Source: Wolfiporia cocos
Taxonomy: Eukaryota; Basidiomycota; Agaricomycetes; Polyporales; Phaeolaceae
Assembly: GCA_029448655.1 (NCBI GenBank)
Contig: JACCLO010000013.1
Location: 992,001 to 1,056,000, forward strand
Reading direction: 5' to 3'
Length of the DNA: 64,000 bases
Part shown: piece by piece, positions 1 to 12,580 of the stretch
Layout: every line of letters begins with the position of its first letter
Numbering within the stretch: position 1 is the first letter of the stretch
Notes under the pieces: model-generated
What the model saw: only the letters and a program-made list of their open reading frames with translations
Database searches by the model: none
What the model was told of the DNA's origin: nothing
Made by a program: the position numbers and the translations under genes

Positions 1-860
1 AGTACCATGCTTCGTCTTGATATGATCTGCGAACTCACGACATGTCCGATCTGACGTAATTCAGGCGCTTATGTGCAAAGGGCGCTAAAGACAGTTGTCT
101 CAGACCACGCCGCTGTGCATCGATGCATGTTTGTGTTTAGCTGTATCCTGCAAACAGAATGTTGGAATCTCTCGCAAGGATTTCGCCACTTGGCTGATTC
201 TTCGCTAGCACTAGTCACTAGTTCCTGCTGCTAAAGCTGAAGTCTCGATCACAGCGCCCAGCTATTGTACGAGGAGTAATTTTAATCAGCGGAGATCATG
301 CAAGCCCATACGATTGTCCAACGAGTTTTGACTATGAGGCTCCAGCTTCCAGGCCCAGAGGTGCGCATTAATATGTCGCTTAGCATGAAGGTTTTTGGCG
401 GTGGGTTTTGCGACATTTGTATACTCCGGGAATGCGATGCGGCATGGTCCTGCACTTTCAAGTTGTGGTGATTGATTGACCGTCGCTTTTGAGCCGGCTC
501 TTGCAACGCGTACTTGGAGGATAGTCCGTCTTTCATTTACAATGCTCAAGCAGTGTGACCGCAATGGCAACCACTACGCTGCGACTTATCCATTTTATCA
601 GGGAAAAATGTGGAGGCCTATCGCATCAGATATATTCCGTAATCAGTAGACAGATCCCTTGGTAGAGCTTCAATAACCTTTCCCTGATTTGGATGCAAGC
701 TTTATAAATATCTTGATAGAATCTATTCAAGAGTGCGGTGTTCTAGAAAAACGAATACAGTCGGTGATATACTGGTTGTCATAGTCAGCAATTGGAATCA
801 GCCGCATCGCAGCGCAAAATATGGGACTCACATATTCCACTCATTCTATAGTCATCGATT
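1..860. other. No recognisable gene
   Basis: I see no conserved protein or RNA signature here. The right end, from about 690, is the start of the tandem duplication described separately. Overlapping short open frames on the minus strand around 280-570 look non-coding. Confidence 0.5.
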
Positions 861-866
861 ATGTTC

Positions 867-2620
867 CTAGCATACCTCGTCTGCGCCTCTCTTTATTTCA
901 CCATCCTGCGGGCTGACTTGGCCTGCCGGGCCGCTATCCTCCTGATGCAGGAAGTTGCCGAGTTCGCTTCGAGATATCCTCGCTACCGACGATAGAATCG
1001 ACCTGGATTGGAGCCGTGAAGTTGAGATCTCAGATCCGGACCCAAACTCCATGGACGAGAGCTGCAATTGGGATGGCTGGGTACTCTCGGTCTTCACATC
1101 AGATATGCTCTGTGAACCAGAAGGGCCATGTGCGGCGAAGTGCACCTGGCGGAAATTGAGCATGAGTCGAGAGATTATGATAGTTGTGATTCTGGTAATA
1201 ATACGTTCATCGGCTAGCTCCGGAGTACAAGACAATCACTCACGCGTTAATGAGTGCCGAGAAATCAGCGGTAATCTACTCGCCATTAGTACAATTAGAT
1301 TGTACTGGTGACGTAAGACACAGACTTGCCGGCAATACAATATTATGTCAAGGATGTTCAGAGAGAGCAGTAACCTGTCACCTGCATGAGTACCAAAACG
1401 GCACCGGACAACACCAACTCACACAAAGAATAACGTTCCTGGAATGAGTCCGCCATGTCAATTCAGATGCTCGAGGCATACGCACCGACATAGTGTGCTC
1501 ACCATCTCTCAAGAGCACCTGTGCCAATGAAGTCTTTTCTTCCCAGCTGCCGGGATTACCGATATGATCGTGTATATTATACCACGACGTCAGGAGTACC
1601 AGCGTGTCTGAGCAGATCAGGCATGTACGCGTAGCAATCACAACTGGGCACTAAGTCTTTATATGGCAAGATGCAATGAGTCACGATTGACGTACTCCTT
1701 CGAATTGTTATGAAAATGTGGCTGATGTGTTACTTGTAGGTTTCACTCACTTCACTTGTATTGACTCCGACAGTTTGATGCCAGATAAACAGGCATTGAG
1801 TAATTTATATGCATGACTTATCGTATTGGATTCTTCCAGTGTGTAGCTGGTCATATTGAAGGTATAAGCCGAAAGAAACTTCTGTTTCCGACGAGATAGT
1901 CAGTCAAACCAAATCGTTGACGCTCACGGTGTGGGGCACTTGCTAAATTGGTTGCCACCGGAATGATACCAACAATGAACGTTATAATTGCCATAGTCCA
2001 ACGCCTGTCGCAAACTGCGTACACCCGAAACGCCGAGAATACTAAGGAATCGTCGACATCAGCAAAGAGCAACATGTCTATGACGAGACAGATAGTTACC
2101 TGCCCATATAGCAAGGGAGGCCACTGATACAATGAGTTGTGCGAGAATGTTCACCACCCTGCAGCTGAATGAACAGATTTGACACATCAGAAATGCAAAT
2201 TGATTCCAGACATACGCCTACCCCAGCTATATTAACTGATAAATCCATGTATAGATAGCTAGTCACATACGCTACGATTGCTCCACCAAGGGACAATGAG
2301 AGTAGAAGTGACTGCGAACCCCAGCATTATGGCCCGATTAATGAAGAACAATACAACGGATCCAGTCGCCTTGCTGGTCCAGATGTATGCAACCTCTTCG
2401 CCAAATGTCAAAAGGTAATCGTATACCAATAGGGCTATGAACACCCTTAGACTTGAGTGCATTACTGTCAGATAGGGCTAGCGGCAGGACGCGTACCGCA
2501 AGCGGCTGCATAACAGTAGTTTCCGAAGAGGCTATCAATGCGAATAAGGTCCCATGTAATAAGTAAACGCATCTGCATGACATACGTTTCGACGAATAAA
2601 GCATGCGACTCCGAACTCAT
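867..2620 (-). CDS. DUF6533 family membrane protein, copy 1
   Basis: This is a multi-exon gene of the basidiomycete DUF6533 family: hydrophobic, about seven helices, function unknown. The start codon at 2,620 opens with MSSESHALFVETY. The family core YDYLLTFGEEVAYIW..KATGS...FFINRAIML lies at about 2,310-2,430. Later exons carry FRVYAVCDRRW (about 2,040-1,990), VIATRTCLICSDTLVLLTSW (about 1,640-1,570) and the last conserved helix with ISRLMLNFRQVHF (about 1,190-1,130). A Ser-rich tail ends at the stop at 867. Exons lie in different frames joined by short introns whose exact borders I did not all fix. It could be a working gene or a young pseudogene. The product should sit in a membrane with a short outer N-terminus. 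Confidence 0.65.
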
Positions 2621-3059
2621 TGCGGAAGACGATGCGGCGGAGGTCTCCTGAGGGGGTCTCCTGATGGAGCTACATAACGAACTCCACATAGATGATGAAC
2701 TTATCAAACTCCGGTTCCTGATGCTCAGTCAACGTGATGCCTAACTCCTGCATCGGCGAGGAACACGGCATGTAGTAACATGCACTGCATGCGCACATGC
2801 GCGAATGATCTGAGTGACAGAATGCATTGGATCAAGTTTCCAAAATTTTCTCACCATGTCAACAGTGAGGCTATGCATTCCCAGTAAACAAGAACAAGAA
2901 CTTGCTGTCCACCGTCTGCTTCGAATATGCAATTGGACGCGATGCGCTCAGGACGATGCGGCGGAGATCATCGATCATCAGCTGCGATACGAACTCAATG
3001 TTCCACCCGAGTATGATGCATGATACATTAATGCTCCACTCCACTGGTTAGCTGACATG

Positions 3060-4125
3060 CAAAACAACAACCGGGTGCCATCTCTTTCTCGTCAGAGTCA
3101 TTTGAAAGCTGAATGCTCTCGAGACGAAAAGTACGGGCAGCGTTCGAAAATTCGGCTGTGCTAACCTAAAGTGCCTAGATTCCTCTCCATCATATCTCGT
3201 GGGACATTGACCTTGTAATCCGCCGAACAAGAGTCGACAGCCGATCAGAAACTGTCTGTGCTTCAGATGTCTCATCACTCGAACTTGAACGATGTCCTGA
3301 GCTCGTGATCTCGCTGTCGTCTGCATGTATATGGTGTAGGTCCAGCAACAGACGAGAGATCAAAATCGACGTGATTCTGAAATATGTGAGCAAGTCCACG
3401 AGTGTGTGGTCCAAGGCAAGCTTACGATGTCACGATATAATATGGATCGGACGGAATCTTCCATAGTTCCTTTAGTCTTTATTGTGCGATACGAGATGAT
3501 ATACATACCTCAGACTCTCTACAATATAGAATAATGTCGACAAATATCATTGTGAGGAGTATCCTGTACAACAACCTATTGCTTCTGACTATAATTGCAG
3601 GAAGCACACAAAGAATGTGATCCCTAGCAAGTGACGGATTTCTTAGTATCAAGTGCGACATTATGTTAGATCCTTTAAACTTACCGTCTCTCATGACTAC
3701 CTGTGCTAAGGAAGCTCTCATCAGTAAACGATGCGGGTGAGGTAAACTTTGATGCAGTTTGAACCATGTCGTAACTAGAACGATGGTATCAGATATGATG
3801 ATGCAAATGCGAGTGGCAATCTTCACTATCCCGGAAGCATCGTTAGTTCTCTCCAAAGCAGATATTGCTGAAAGCACAAGTTCATACTTCTATATGACAC
3901 TAAGTGAAGGATGACGTTGGAGCGAGTAATCATTGCTCGCATAGATCGTATCTCAGGTGACAATTGAAGAAGAATACTAGTTGAGTCTGAATTGCCCCAC
4001 ATCTCCGAGGCATACGTGGCCTTCGAGGGTGCGTTTGAGAAAGCGGCAGCACTGTTCGATGTCGACTCACTATATTTGACGCTATAGGTACTAGCCCAAA
4101 CAAGAGGGTTCAATGGCCTTTCCAT
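3060..4125 (-). pseudogene. DUF6533 family fragment, 5' truncated (copy 2)
   Basis: Only the second half of a DUF6533 gene is present. The segment with KIATRICIIISDTIVLVTTW is at about 3,830-3,760 and the last helix ITSILISRLLLDLHHIHADD is at about 3,385-3,320. The expected N-terminal core (YEYLLTFGEEV-type) is missing because the tandem-duplication boundary falls at about 4,110-4,130. The same segments recur nearly unchanged in the longer copy at 7,172-8,700, which does have its N-terminal exon. I therefore read this as a truncated copy. Confidence 0.65.
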
Positions 4126-4295
4126 AATCCTCGTAAGGTTAATGTAGAATCGATTCAGAAGTGCGGTGTTCTAACAAAGTAAATACAATCGTTGATTTAC
4201 TGAAGGTCATCGTCAGCGATTGAGAATCAGCCGCATCGCAGCTAGGAGTGTGGAACTCACATATTCTACTCATTCTACAGTCATTGAATATGTTC

Positions 4296-6074
4296 CTAGC
4301 ATACCTCGTCTACACCGATCTCCATTTCACCATCCTGTGGGCTAGATTGGCCTGCCGGGCCGCTGTCCTCCTGATACAGGAAATTGCCGAGTTCTCTTCG
4401 AGATATCCTCGCCGTTGACGATAGAATCGACCTGGATTGGAGCCATGCAGTTGAGATTTCAGATCCGGGCTGAAATCCCATGGACGAGAGATGTGACTGA
4501 GATGGCCGGGTACTCTCGGTCTTCACATCAGATATGCTCTGTGAACCAGAAGGGGCATGTGCGGCGAAGTGCACCTGGCGGAAATTTAGCATGAGTCGAG
4601 AGATTATGATAGTTGTGACTCTGGTAATAATACGTTTATCGGCTAGCTCCGCAGTACAAGACAATCACTCACGCAAAGATGAGTGCCGAGAAATCATTGG
4701 TAATCTACTCGCCATTAGTATGGTTAGATTGTACTCGTGACGTAAGACACGGACTTGCCGGCAAAACAATATCATGTCGAGGACGTTCAGGGAGAGCAGT
4801 AACCTGTCGCCTGCATGAGTACCAAGATAGCACCATAAAACACCGACTCACACAAAGAATAACGTTCCTGGAATGAGTCCGCTATGTTAATGCAAAGTTT
4901 GAGGCCTGCGCACCGACATGGTGTGCTCACCGTCTCTCAAGAGCACTTGCGCCAATGAAGCGTCTTCTCCCCAGCTTCCGGGATTACTAATACGATCGTG
5001 TATATTATACCACGATGTGAGGAGTACCAGCGTGTCTGAGCAGATCAAGCATGTACGCGTAGCAATTTCAACTGAGCACCAGGTTTGTATATGGAAAAAT
5101 GTGATGAGTCACGATTGACGTACGCCTTCGAAATGTTATGAAAATGTGGTTAATGCGTTGCCCGTACGTATTACTCACTTAGATAGTGTCGACTCCGACA
5201 GTTTAGTATCAGGTAAACAGGCATTCCCAGCGACTGCGAGTGTTGTATATGCATGGCTTGTCATATTGGATGCTTCAAGTGTGTAGCTGGTCATCTTGAA
5301 AATATCAGCCGAAAAATCCCGCTGTTTCCGATGAGATAGTCAGTCAAACCAAATTGTTGACACGGTCGCGGTGTAGAGCACTTGCTAAGTTGGTTGCCAC
5401 CGGAATGATACCAAAAATGAACGCTATGATTGCGATAGTCCAACGCCTGTCGCAAACTGCGTACACCCGAAACGCCGAGAATACTAAGGAGTCATCGACA
5501 TCAGCAAAGAGCAATATGTCTGACTAGACAGATTGTTACCTGCCCATATAGCAAGGGAGGCCGCTTCCATGGGTTGCACCAGGATGCCTACCACTCTGCA
5601 GCTGAATAAACAGATTTGACACATCAGAAATGAGCTCTTGAATTGGTTCTGGACATACGCCTATTCCAGCTATAGTAAGTGATAAGTTGACGTAGAGGTG
5701 GCTGGCCACATACGCTAAGGTTGTTCCACCAAGGGATATTGAGAGCATAAGAGACCGCCAACCCCAACATTATGGCCCGATTAATAAAGAACAATACAAC
5801 GGATCCAGTCGCCTTGCTGGTCCAGATGTATGCAACCTCTTCGCCAAATGTCAAAAGGTATTCATATACTAACAGGGCTATGAACATTCTGAGACTTGTG
5901 TATTACTGTTGGACAGGGCTAGCGGCAGGGCGCGTACCGTAACCGGCTGCATAACAGTAGTTCCCGAGGAGGCTTCCAGTGCGAATGAGAGCATATACGA
6001 TTAGTTTGAAGCATTAGTAAACGCATCTGCATGACATACGTTTCGACGAATAAAGCATGCGACTCCGAACTCAT
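4296..6074 (-). CDS. DUF6533 family membrane protein, copy 3
   Basis: This is the duplicate of the gene at 867-2,620. It has the same start context (MSSESHALFVETY at 6,074). The family core YEYLLTFGEEVAYIW...FFINRAIML is at about 5,870-5,750, and a last exon with ISRLMLNFRQVHF stops at 4,296. The order of exons and most intron borders match copy 1. Differences are mainly substitutions and short indels in introns and in the Ser-rich C-terminal tail. It may still be functional. Whether all exons remain in frame would need transcripts. Confidence 0.6.
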
Positions 6075-7171
6075 TGGGGGAGACAATGTAGCGGGTGTCT
6101 GCTAAAGGGAGCTACATAACTGATGGACTTATCGAGCTGCGGTTCCAGATGCACAGTCGACGTGATCCCTAACCCCTGCATCGGCGAGGAATACGCCATG
6201 TAGTAACATGCACCGCATACGCACATGCGCGAATGATCTGAGCGACGGAATGTATTTCATCAAGACCATGTCAGCGGTGAGGCTATGTATTTCCAGTAAA
6301 GAAGAACCTGCTGTCCAAAACACCATTCTGCTCAGAATATGCAATTGGACGCGGTGCGCTCGGGGTGGTGTGGCAGAAATTATTAGCTGTGATCTGAACT
6401 CAATAGTGTTTTCGCAAGCCTGTGGAACCCGCCATCGGCCGCGGGTTGTGGAGCTATTCATGGCGTTGGGGGTTTTCAAGGTCCGATGGCACATCCGGAG
6501 ACAGCCAAATGTTATCTAAGTATCACGCGCTGTCGTGAGAACCCAATAACGATGCTCAGCCGTAATGCAATAACCATTGCGCCAAAAGGGCAGAATGCCA
6601 ACTCTGTTGGCATCTGTGGGTCTCAGTACTTAAGCTATTACGGCACCATGGTCGTGACGTGCTCGTGACACTAAGCACTACTCTTTGCTGCTGCACATCC
6701 TCCCGCTCGACTCCTAGCTGACACTCTGCATATGTCTCTTGCTTATAGGCTGTGGTCGCAGCGGGCGGGCCGTTCGTTGTGGTTGATAGATAGCGGCTGA
6801 TAGCGGTGGTGCTTAGTTAGCAGCGGGGTTTCTCGGCATGCCGGCTTGAGAACGGGTGTGGGCGGTCGATCGACCAAGAATCTCTGGCGTTAAGAAAACA
6901 CTAATGTTTCACCCGAGTATGACGACGCATGATACATTACTGTTCCGCTCCACTGATTAGCTGACATGCCAAAACAACACCCGGGCGCCATCTCTTTCTT
7001 TTCACAGCTAGTTGGATGCTAGATGTCCCCGAGACGAGAAGTGCGAGCAATGCCCGCAAACTCTCCACTCCAGATGGTACGTCCCAATCCTATTGAGAAT
7101 CGTTCTTTTGCACAAAGCATGCGATATCATGTTCGATTGTGCTCACCCGAAGTGCCTAGATTCCTCCTCCA

Positions 7172-8700
7172 TCATGTCTCGTGGGACATTGGCCTTGTAA
7201 TCCGCCAAACCAGAGTCGACAGCCGATCAGAAACTGTCTGTGCTCCAGATGTCTCATCACTTGAACTTGAGCGATGTCCTGAGCTCGTGATCTCGCTATC
7301 ATCTGCATGTATATGGTGTAGGTCCAGCAACAGACGAGAGATCAAAATCGACGTGATTCTGAAATATGTGAGCAAGTCCACGAGTGTGTGGTCTAAGGCA
7401 AGCTTACGATGTCACGATATAATATGGATCGGACGGAATCTTCCATAGTTCCTTTAGTCTTTACTGTGCGATACGAGATGATATACATACCTCAGACTCT
7501 CGACAATATAGAACAATGTCGACAATATTCATCGTTAGGAGTATCCTGCACAACAACATTGTCATCCTATTGCTTCTGACTATAATTGCAGGAAGTACAC
7601 AAAGAATATAATCCCTAGCAAAAAACCGATTCCTCAATATCAAGTGCGGCATTATGTTAGATCCTTTAAACTTACCGTCTCTCATGACTACCTGTGCTAA
7701 GGAAGCTCTCATCAGTAAACGATGCGGATGAGGTAAACTTTGATGCAGTTTGAACCATGTCGTAACTAGAACGATGGTATCAGATATGATGATGCAAATG
7801 CGAGTGACGATCTCCACTATCTCGGAAGCATCGTTAGTTCTCTGCAAAGCAGATATTGCTGAAAGAAAAAGTTCATACTTCTATATGACACTAAGTGAGG
7901 GATGACGTTGGAGCGAGTAATCATTGCTCACATAAATTGTACCTCAGGTGACAGTTGAAGCAGGATACTATTTGAGTCTGAATTTCCCCACATCTCCGAG
8001 GCGTACATGACCTTCAGGGATAGTTTTGAGAGAAGGGCAGCACTATTTGATGTCGACTCACTATATTTGACGCTATAGGTACTAGCCCAAACAAGAGGGT
8101 TAGAGACGCCATTTGCCAACTTCTGTTGCAGACGACATAGGTGCGGGTGCGGAGCCCCGATACCGCTATGAAACAATATGCAAGTCATTTTAGGCAGCTA
8201 TCACGTATAATGTTAATTACCTACCTGCCCAAGTGGCAAGGGATGTTAAATAAAATACATCTTGCAACACGATTGCCCCTTCATAGCTAATCACCACTTT
8301 GAGAGCATAGTAGCCTTCTAGGGGATATGGCTTTACCTCTACTAGCGGATGACTATCGGTGGATACTGGCAGAGACCAAGCAACGTACCGCAAGAGTACT
8401 CCAACTTATAATGCTCACAATATTCGATATCGCCATACCTAGCATGACACATCGATTGACGAGGAAAATGACTTTCGAACGCTTGGCCTTGCTAGACCAT
8501 ATAAAGTTCACTTCTTGCTCGATTGTGATCACATATTCGTATAACAGAAGTGCTGAGAAAGGATTTCTTGAGGCCCATCACCTCGAGATCATCAAGATAT
8601 GCGTACGCACAGGCGCTGGCAAGCTGAACATAGTCATCAACAGTGACCCTGTATTGCGGGCCTGTAAGCATGACAAACTATCAACACGAGTTAATCGTAC
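7172..8700 (-). CDS. DUF6533 family membrane protein or recent pseudogene, copy 4
   Basis: An N-terminal exon near 8,660-8,610 (DDYVQLASA) joins through a short intron to the family core LLLYEYVITIEQEVNFIW...FLVNRCVML at about 8,560-8,420. Downstream exons are near-copies of those at 3,190-4,110: a helix with TRICIIISDTIVLVTTWFKL (about 7,800-7,740), then ITSILISRLLLDLHHIH at about 7,355-7,300. The glutamine-containing core (IEQEV rather than FGEEV) marks a different subgroup from copies 1 and 3. Some frame breaks are possible around 8,110-8,300, where I could not follow the second helix exon. Confidence 0.5.
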
Positions 8701-9500
8701 CCCCAGACGTAGTTCGCGAGCTCATTTGAGGTCATGATATCGAACGTGTGAATGCAGGACAGATTTTGGCTTAGAAGCTGGCGAAGGCAGCATATAAGTA
8801 TTGCTATATCTGCTCGCACGGCTTTCGATATATCATGCATCAACCCAGCATCCAAGCCGACCACCGCATTGACTGTGATAAGTGCTATGGTGCTCGCAAT
8901 TATGGAAAGATGTCGGGATCCCTCATGGAGAGACGCCACAAATAGAACAACCTGTATGCCGATACCAGGCACCATCAACTTATCGTGACAATTGGTAAGA
9001 CCATGATTGCAGGATACACGCGAGCGGATCCGCTGTGCGCACTCCGTTCAAGATCGTGTCTATTACCAACCAGCGCTTCGACCTTACGAGGAGGGTCGAG
9101 CTGTGTTATGCTGGTTTTGAATGTGTCAGATTCGCTACGGGTAGCCACAAACTCACGTTCTCCGATACTTACTAGATGCATTCTTATCATGACAAGCAAC
9201 AGCCCCAATGTCAACAGTGAGGCCATGTAGACGACGTACGTCCAACATCGATAGCAACTCTCCGACGCAGGGTACTGAGCCAGTCAGCGAACAGGAAGCC
9301 CGTCCCGCCATGATCCCGACAAGCATCGCGGTTATCAACAGTTGCAGTTCCTTCGCATTGAATTGATATGTAAGCTAAACCACACAACCTTGGGCAGGAA
9401 TGATGATCAGCATCTCTCGAGCTCAGTCGCAAATCGCTTACCATTATACTGTGTCATCGAGTTTTGTGTGGAAGCATGCTCGCTTACAATATCCTCAGGC
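8700..9500 (-). other. Possible membrane-protein remnants, unassigned
   Basis: The minus strand here has hydrophobic stretches, for example LLTLGLLLVMIRMHL near 9,210 and a helix-like stretch near 8,950-8,850. The order suggests exons of another multi-pass protein, but I could not match them to DUF6533 or DUF6534 signatures or connect them. Treat as a likely decayed membrane-protein gene. Confidence 0.25.
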
Positions 9501-9521
9501 TGATTGTTGTCATGCCAAAGT

Positions 9522-11100
9522 TCACCGTCGCTCTCCCAATAATAGTCCTCCTGAATTATTGACATTACCATGGTGTTTACCAGCGGAGCGAATGCTTACA
9601 TCACAATCTTTACCCTCAGTTGCTGCAATGGTAGATTGCAGCTGATTTGTCGATGCAGACCCAAACGCAATCACTGAGAGTTCAATATGTGGTTGCTGAA
9701 CTCCATGAGAGTCGTCGTGAAGCGTATTATGTGAGCCGTCAGAATGCTGCCTGGATCCTCGTACTTGACGGGAGTTGAGCATCAACCGAGAAATGAACAC
9801 CGACGTGATTCTGTGCCGTTCATCATCAGCTGGCAGCATACACGGCTCGTGCTCAGTACATACGCGATGATGACAAGGGGGAAGTTGGCGGTAATCTGGA
9901 CGGTGTACATAAGCAATATTTCAATCATTCTAGACACGCAAAATATCTCACTCGCAGCCGATATAGGACCATATCGACTACGTTTAATGCAAGCAATGTT
10001 CTTCCGGTGACGATGTCAATACCATAAGGCGAAATTCAAAATCTATTTACAAGAAGTATAGCGTTCCTGATGATAGACAACGGTCAAGGTCAACGATGGC
10101 GACAGATGTCATCACTGGCAGTACACACCATCTCTCAAGACAACTTCGGCGAGTGAGATATCCTCTCTCCAAGGGGACGCGATGGGGACGCGGCCCTTTA
10201 TCCCAAGCCATGATGCGAGGAGCACTAGTGCGTCGGATAGGATTAGGCATGTTCGCGTAGCAACTTCCACTATATCGCACGCGGGAAGAATTCGAGTTAC
10301 TAGCGCAGTTTGTAGGACAAGAGAGATGCAATTTACTTCTATTAAGGATAAATCAGTAGAGCGCATATGAAATTAATCATCACATACTCCGATTGCCTTG
10401 CCTGTGGTATCCGAGATCGTATATCGCAGCTGTCGGTTGCTCCATCAAATATCTGCGATGAATACGAGCTCTGTGCCACCTCGTTAACCCGCAATGCGAC
10501 CGATGAATGCAGCTGTTTTACCAAGTTGGTTCCGACAGCTACTAGACCCAGGAGCAAAGTGGCTGTGGTAAGAGGCCAACGCCGACTGCAGAGGACATAT
10601 ACCCGGAATGTTGAAAACACTGGGGGAGAAAGGTCAATTAATGAGCTCACGCCATGGGAATGATGATCACCTGTCCATAGTGCAAGAGCAGCAAGGTTCA
10701 GAACTTCAAAAAGGATGATGAAAGCTCGACAGCTGTGAGGCGCGTGAGTCTACGTGTGGGTCCACAAATGCGACAATCAATCCAGCATACTTCTGGACCG
10801 AGCACTGTTCAGCAATGGCCACCGATACATCCCACGCGAGACGACAACGCACGATGTTTCCCCGCAATAACGGGAGAGTGAGCGCATACCCCACGGCCAC
10901 CCCAAGCATTATGGCTCGATTTACAAAGAATATGATGACAGATCCCGTTGCTTTACTAGTCCATATGAATGCTATCTCTTGACTGAGCGTTATTGAGTAT
11001 TCATAAACGAGAAGTGCTGAATGGGGTCAAACGTCTCAACAACGGAAGCGAAGATGAAGACGCACCAGATCCCGCTGCAGCAGCATAAACATCGATAGCG
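9522..11100 (-). CDS. DUF6533 family membrane protein, copy 5
   Basis: The family core ALLVYEYSITLSQEIAFIW...FFVNRAIML lies at about 11,020-10,890. It is followed by FRVYVLCSRRW (about 10,620-10,590), VEVATRTCLILSDALVLLAS (about 10,285-10,225) and a last exon with ITSVFISRLMLNSRQV, whose frame stops at 9,522. All blocks are in family order on one strand, with intron-sized gaps. The exact start was not determined; it should lie just above 11,030. Probably a gene, possibly decayed in the middle exons. Confidence 0.55.
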
Positions 11101-11109
11101 CTGCACAGA

Positions 11110-12580
11110 CGATGCGCTTTACTGCACGTTCACAGGTTCCGCGATAGATTGCTTACGCTTTCGGATCGCTTATTGTGATAGCGACTGTCGAAGCCATGGC
11201 CGGGGAGGATCTCCAGGACGTGGAGGTCTCTGAAAGATCTCGTATGCAGACATTTCTAGTGTACAGGGGTCTCAGGGAGGGGCCCGAGCGAGAAAATCGC
11301 TCGGGAAGCTGATTGAGAAGGCGTTCTGCTTGGCAACACAGGGAATCCATCAACACCGGCATCACTGATGCGGTATGCGTCGATCGATTTGTCTATGGTG
11401 GTTATTTTGCTACATATTGTAGCAGCCTCGCGCACATGTGTATGAATGATGTCGGTAGAGGCCGCTCGAAACGACGAGCCTGCATGCAATGTCGGTCACT
11501 GGCATAGCATTGCGTTTTTACCGGCTTTAGTGAATTGAAGTCTGCGTTATCAGAAGCCGAGCAACAGTACAGTGCGGTATTCGTTCAGCATCATTTCGGA
11601 TGACCCACAGCTCAAGTCAGAAGTCACAATCAACGCAACGGGAGTTAACACTAGGCGGAATGGGATCTCTGAAGCTCCGAGCTTGGCGCTTGCTGCGTGA
11701 TCGCCGGAATCCGCCGGCATTCAATGTTGCGCCACAAACGTCACTACGTATTCCCACCGCTATACCATAGGCAGGATCCTTGCGTAAACTCCTCAATCGC
11801 ACCAAAAGAATCTGCACGCTGCGTGTATGGTGTTAACAGCTGCAGAGCTTGCGAGCTTTTCGGTGTTCACCCTGAATCGAAGGCGCGGAATCTGGACAAG
11901 GGTGCTCAGCGAAGAGTATGAACAGCATCATGGGATATCCATATCCAACACGGTATATGAGCACGATACTGAAGTTACATACGTGCTCGGAAATGCTCCA
12001 GATGGTCGGTACGTGGTGCCAGCGTCGATCACTATGCAACAATTACGATCGTGGACATCATATCATCAATATCATTGCCGCGCAACCTCTGCAGCAAGTC
12101 ACAGCTTGACATAAAACCTTATCAATCAATACTAAAGGCGATTCTGAAGCCATAATTATGACTATGGCGCCAAAGACCTCAGCTCCCCTATCTATCAGAG
12201 GACTTCGCGGAGCCTAGCGTCGCCTTAAGCCCATCGAACTACATAGGCGCCTTCGTCTTGTCAGCGCCATAGGGTATTATTGATGCCGCATCCCAAGTCG
12301 TGGTGCTTATCCATAGATTACCCTAGCTGAGAAGGCGCCCCGAATGCTCCTATCCTCAATACACCTCGGAAAAGCCGAAGTATAATTATCGTTAGCAAGT
12401 AGCCCCGAATACAGCCAGACAGGACTTCCATGTCAATCGGTAACTAGTATATATGTGAATCATCTAAGGCAATGAGCTACAGAGAACATGGGGCGCCGTG
12501 TATGACTGTGGTTGCCCCTAAAGGTGTCATGGTCTGCTTTATGCTTCATTCGCCAATATGGGATACTCACTAAGGGCATT
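11110..12580. other. No recognisable gene
   Basis: Open frames on both strands (for example 11,827-12,114 plus) show no family signature I recognise. I see no clear repeat or RNA signal in this stretch. Confidence 0.4.

Larger units (their letters stand above)
690..8110. repeat. Tandem segmental duplication, unit about 3.4 kb
   Basis: Sequence from about 690-4,110 recurs at about 4,130-8,110. Matching landmarks are 720/4,148, 2,860/6,270 and 3,420/7,407. The offset rises from about 3.43 to about 3.98 kb because the second copy has roughly 0.55 kb of extra sequence near 6,380-6,900. Each unit contains one complete-looking DUF6533 gene and part of a second, both on minus. Divergence is substitutions plus small indels, so the event is not very recent. 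Confidence 0.85.

Noticed and set aside
282..570. Two overlapping minus-strand open frames of 84 and 94 codons
   Set aside because: They overlap in different frames, show no motif, and have no splice context; they look like chance frames.
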